Assembly: GCA_002437435.1 (NCBI GenBank)
Contig: DJPV01000071.1
Span: 1 to 5,253, forward strand
Length of the DNA stretch: 5,253 bases
Source of the DNA: Lachnospiraceae bacterium UBA6403
Lineage (GTDB): Bacteria; Bacillota; Clostridia; Lachnospirales; Lachnospiraceae
Direction of reading: 5' to 3'
Made by a program: the position numbers and the translations under genes. Every line of letters begins with the position of its first letter. Position 1 is the stretch's first letter. The notes beneath the pieces were generated by a model, which searched no databases, was not told the DNA's origin, and saw only the letters and a list, made by a program, of their open reading frames with translations. This document shows positions 4,953 through 5,253 of the stretch, in pieces.

Positions 4953-4995
4953 AAAAATGCACATGCCAGAAACCGCAATCTCTGATATGTGCATT
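4953..4995 (-). terminator. Rho-independent terminator of the right-edge gene
   Basis: AATGCACAT (4956-4964) pairs with ATGTGCATT (4987-4995). CAGA (4967-4970) pairs with TCTG (4981-4984) inside a small internal loop. On the minus strand the stem runs into TTTTTCTGT. It begins 19 bases after the stop codon at 5014, so it ends the right-edge gene. Confidence 0.75.
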
Positions 4996-5013
4996 CTTGC
5001 TGCAATTTTTATA

Positions 5014-5253
5014 TTATTTTATATGTGATCTGACTACACCCTTTACAACTTTGTATTTCTTACCGGATACTTTAACTAGACCTGTAATTTTTCTGGCAAT
5101 TTTACCTTTCTTTACATAATAGCGTTTTCCATTCTTGGAATTCTTAACAACGCCGATATATTTCGACTGGTAAATGCCTTTCTTGATGTAGCACTCATTT
5201 CCTGCCTTGTTCTTTACAAAACCGGTGTAGTCCTTTCTTACTACACCCTTCTT
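5014..5253 (-). CDS. C-terminus of a protein with lysine-rich wall-binding-like repeats (partial)
   Basis: The last 79 codons of a gene enter from the right edge; the stop is TAA at 5016-5014. The visible part consists of tandem units of about 23-24 residues: KKGVVRKDYTGFVKNKAGNECYI, then one from KKGIYQSKYIGVVKN, then one from KKGKIARKITGLVK, ending in KGVVRSHIK. This pattern (YYVKKGK, then a T/Y-I/T-G turn, then hydrophobic-V-K) resembles the aromatic, glycine- and lysine-bearing repeats at the C-terminus of many clostridial wall-associated proteins, related in style to choline/cell-wall-binding repeats. The segment is very basic, with two acidic residues (Asp, Glu) in 79. It probably anchors an exported enzyme or adhesin to the wall, but the catalytic part lies outside the window. 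A terminator follows closely, so it is not co-transcribed with the leucine-rich-repeat gene. Confidence 0.8.
   Translation of the reverse strand, partial: KKGVVRKDYTGFVKNKAGNECYIKKGIYQSKYIGVVKNSKNGKRYYVKKGKIARKITGLVKVSGKKYKVVKGVVRSHIK

Overview
The window looks like chromosomal DNA from an anaerobic Firmicute of class Clostridia, most likely family Lachnospiraceae. The reasons are the moderately AT-rich composition, strong AGGAGG-type ribosome binding sites, a YugP-type zinc peptidase with the HECGH motif, and a BspA-like leucine-rich-repeat protein with a lysine-rich C-terminal block. The family assignment is inferred from protein style, not from a marker gene. All five coding regions I can support lie on the minus strand. 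Three are complete and two run off the window edges. I see no tRNA, rRNA, insertion sequence or CRISPR array.

Reading in the direction of transcription, from high to low coordinates: (1) 5253-5014 is the C-terminal end of a protein with lysine-rich, cell-wall-binding-like repeats, followed by an intrinsic terminator at 4995-4953. (2) 4828-2768 is a 686-residue secreted BspA-like protein with about 18 leucine-rich repeats. It has its own extended -10 promoter near 4906-4898, a hairpin at the predicted 5' end of its mRNA, and terminator hairpins downstream at 2614-2579 and possibly 2573-2504. A GC-rich terminator pointing the other way (2658-2690, + strand) has no gene in front of it. (3) 2384-576 is a compact three-gene operon. 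It has a good promoter (TTTACA, 18-base spacer, extended TATGAT), then a YbjQ/UPF0145 protein, a four-helix membrane protein of unknown function, the YugP-like membrane zinc metallopeptidase, and a terminator at 637-576. (4) 575-135 is a long AT-rich region without a gene. It holds two perfect inverted repeats and helically phased T-tracts, and probably controls the next gene. (5) 134-1 is the signal peptide and first mature residues of another secreted protein.

The biology is mainly cell envelope: two or three exported proteins, two of them with lysine-rich repeat regions suited to binding the wall, beside a small membrane operon that may combine an oligomeric YbjQ protein with membrane proteolysis. 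I found no clearly new system. The items most worth checking are the orphan plus-strand terminator with a possible small RNA, the structured leader of the leucine-rich-repeat gene, the abrupt charge change inside that protein, and the inverted repeats upstream of the first gene. Several start sites are set shorter than the longest open frame because of ribosome binding sites or the promoter position.
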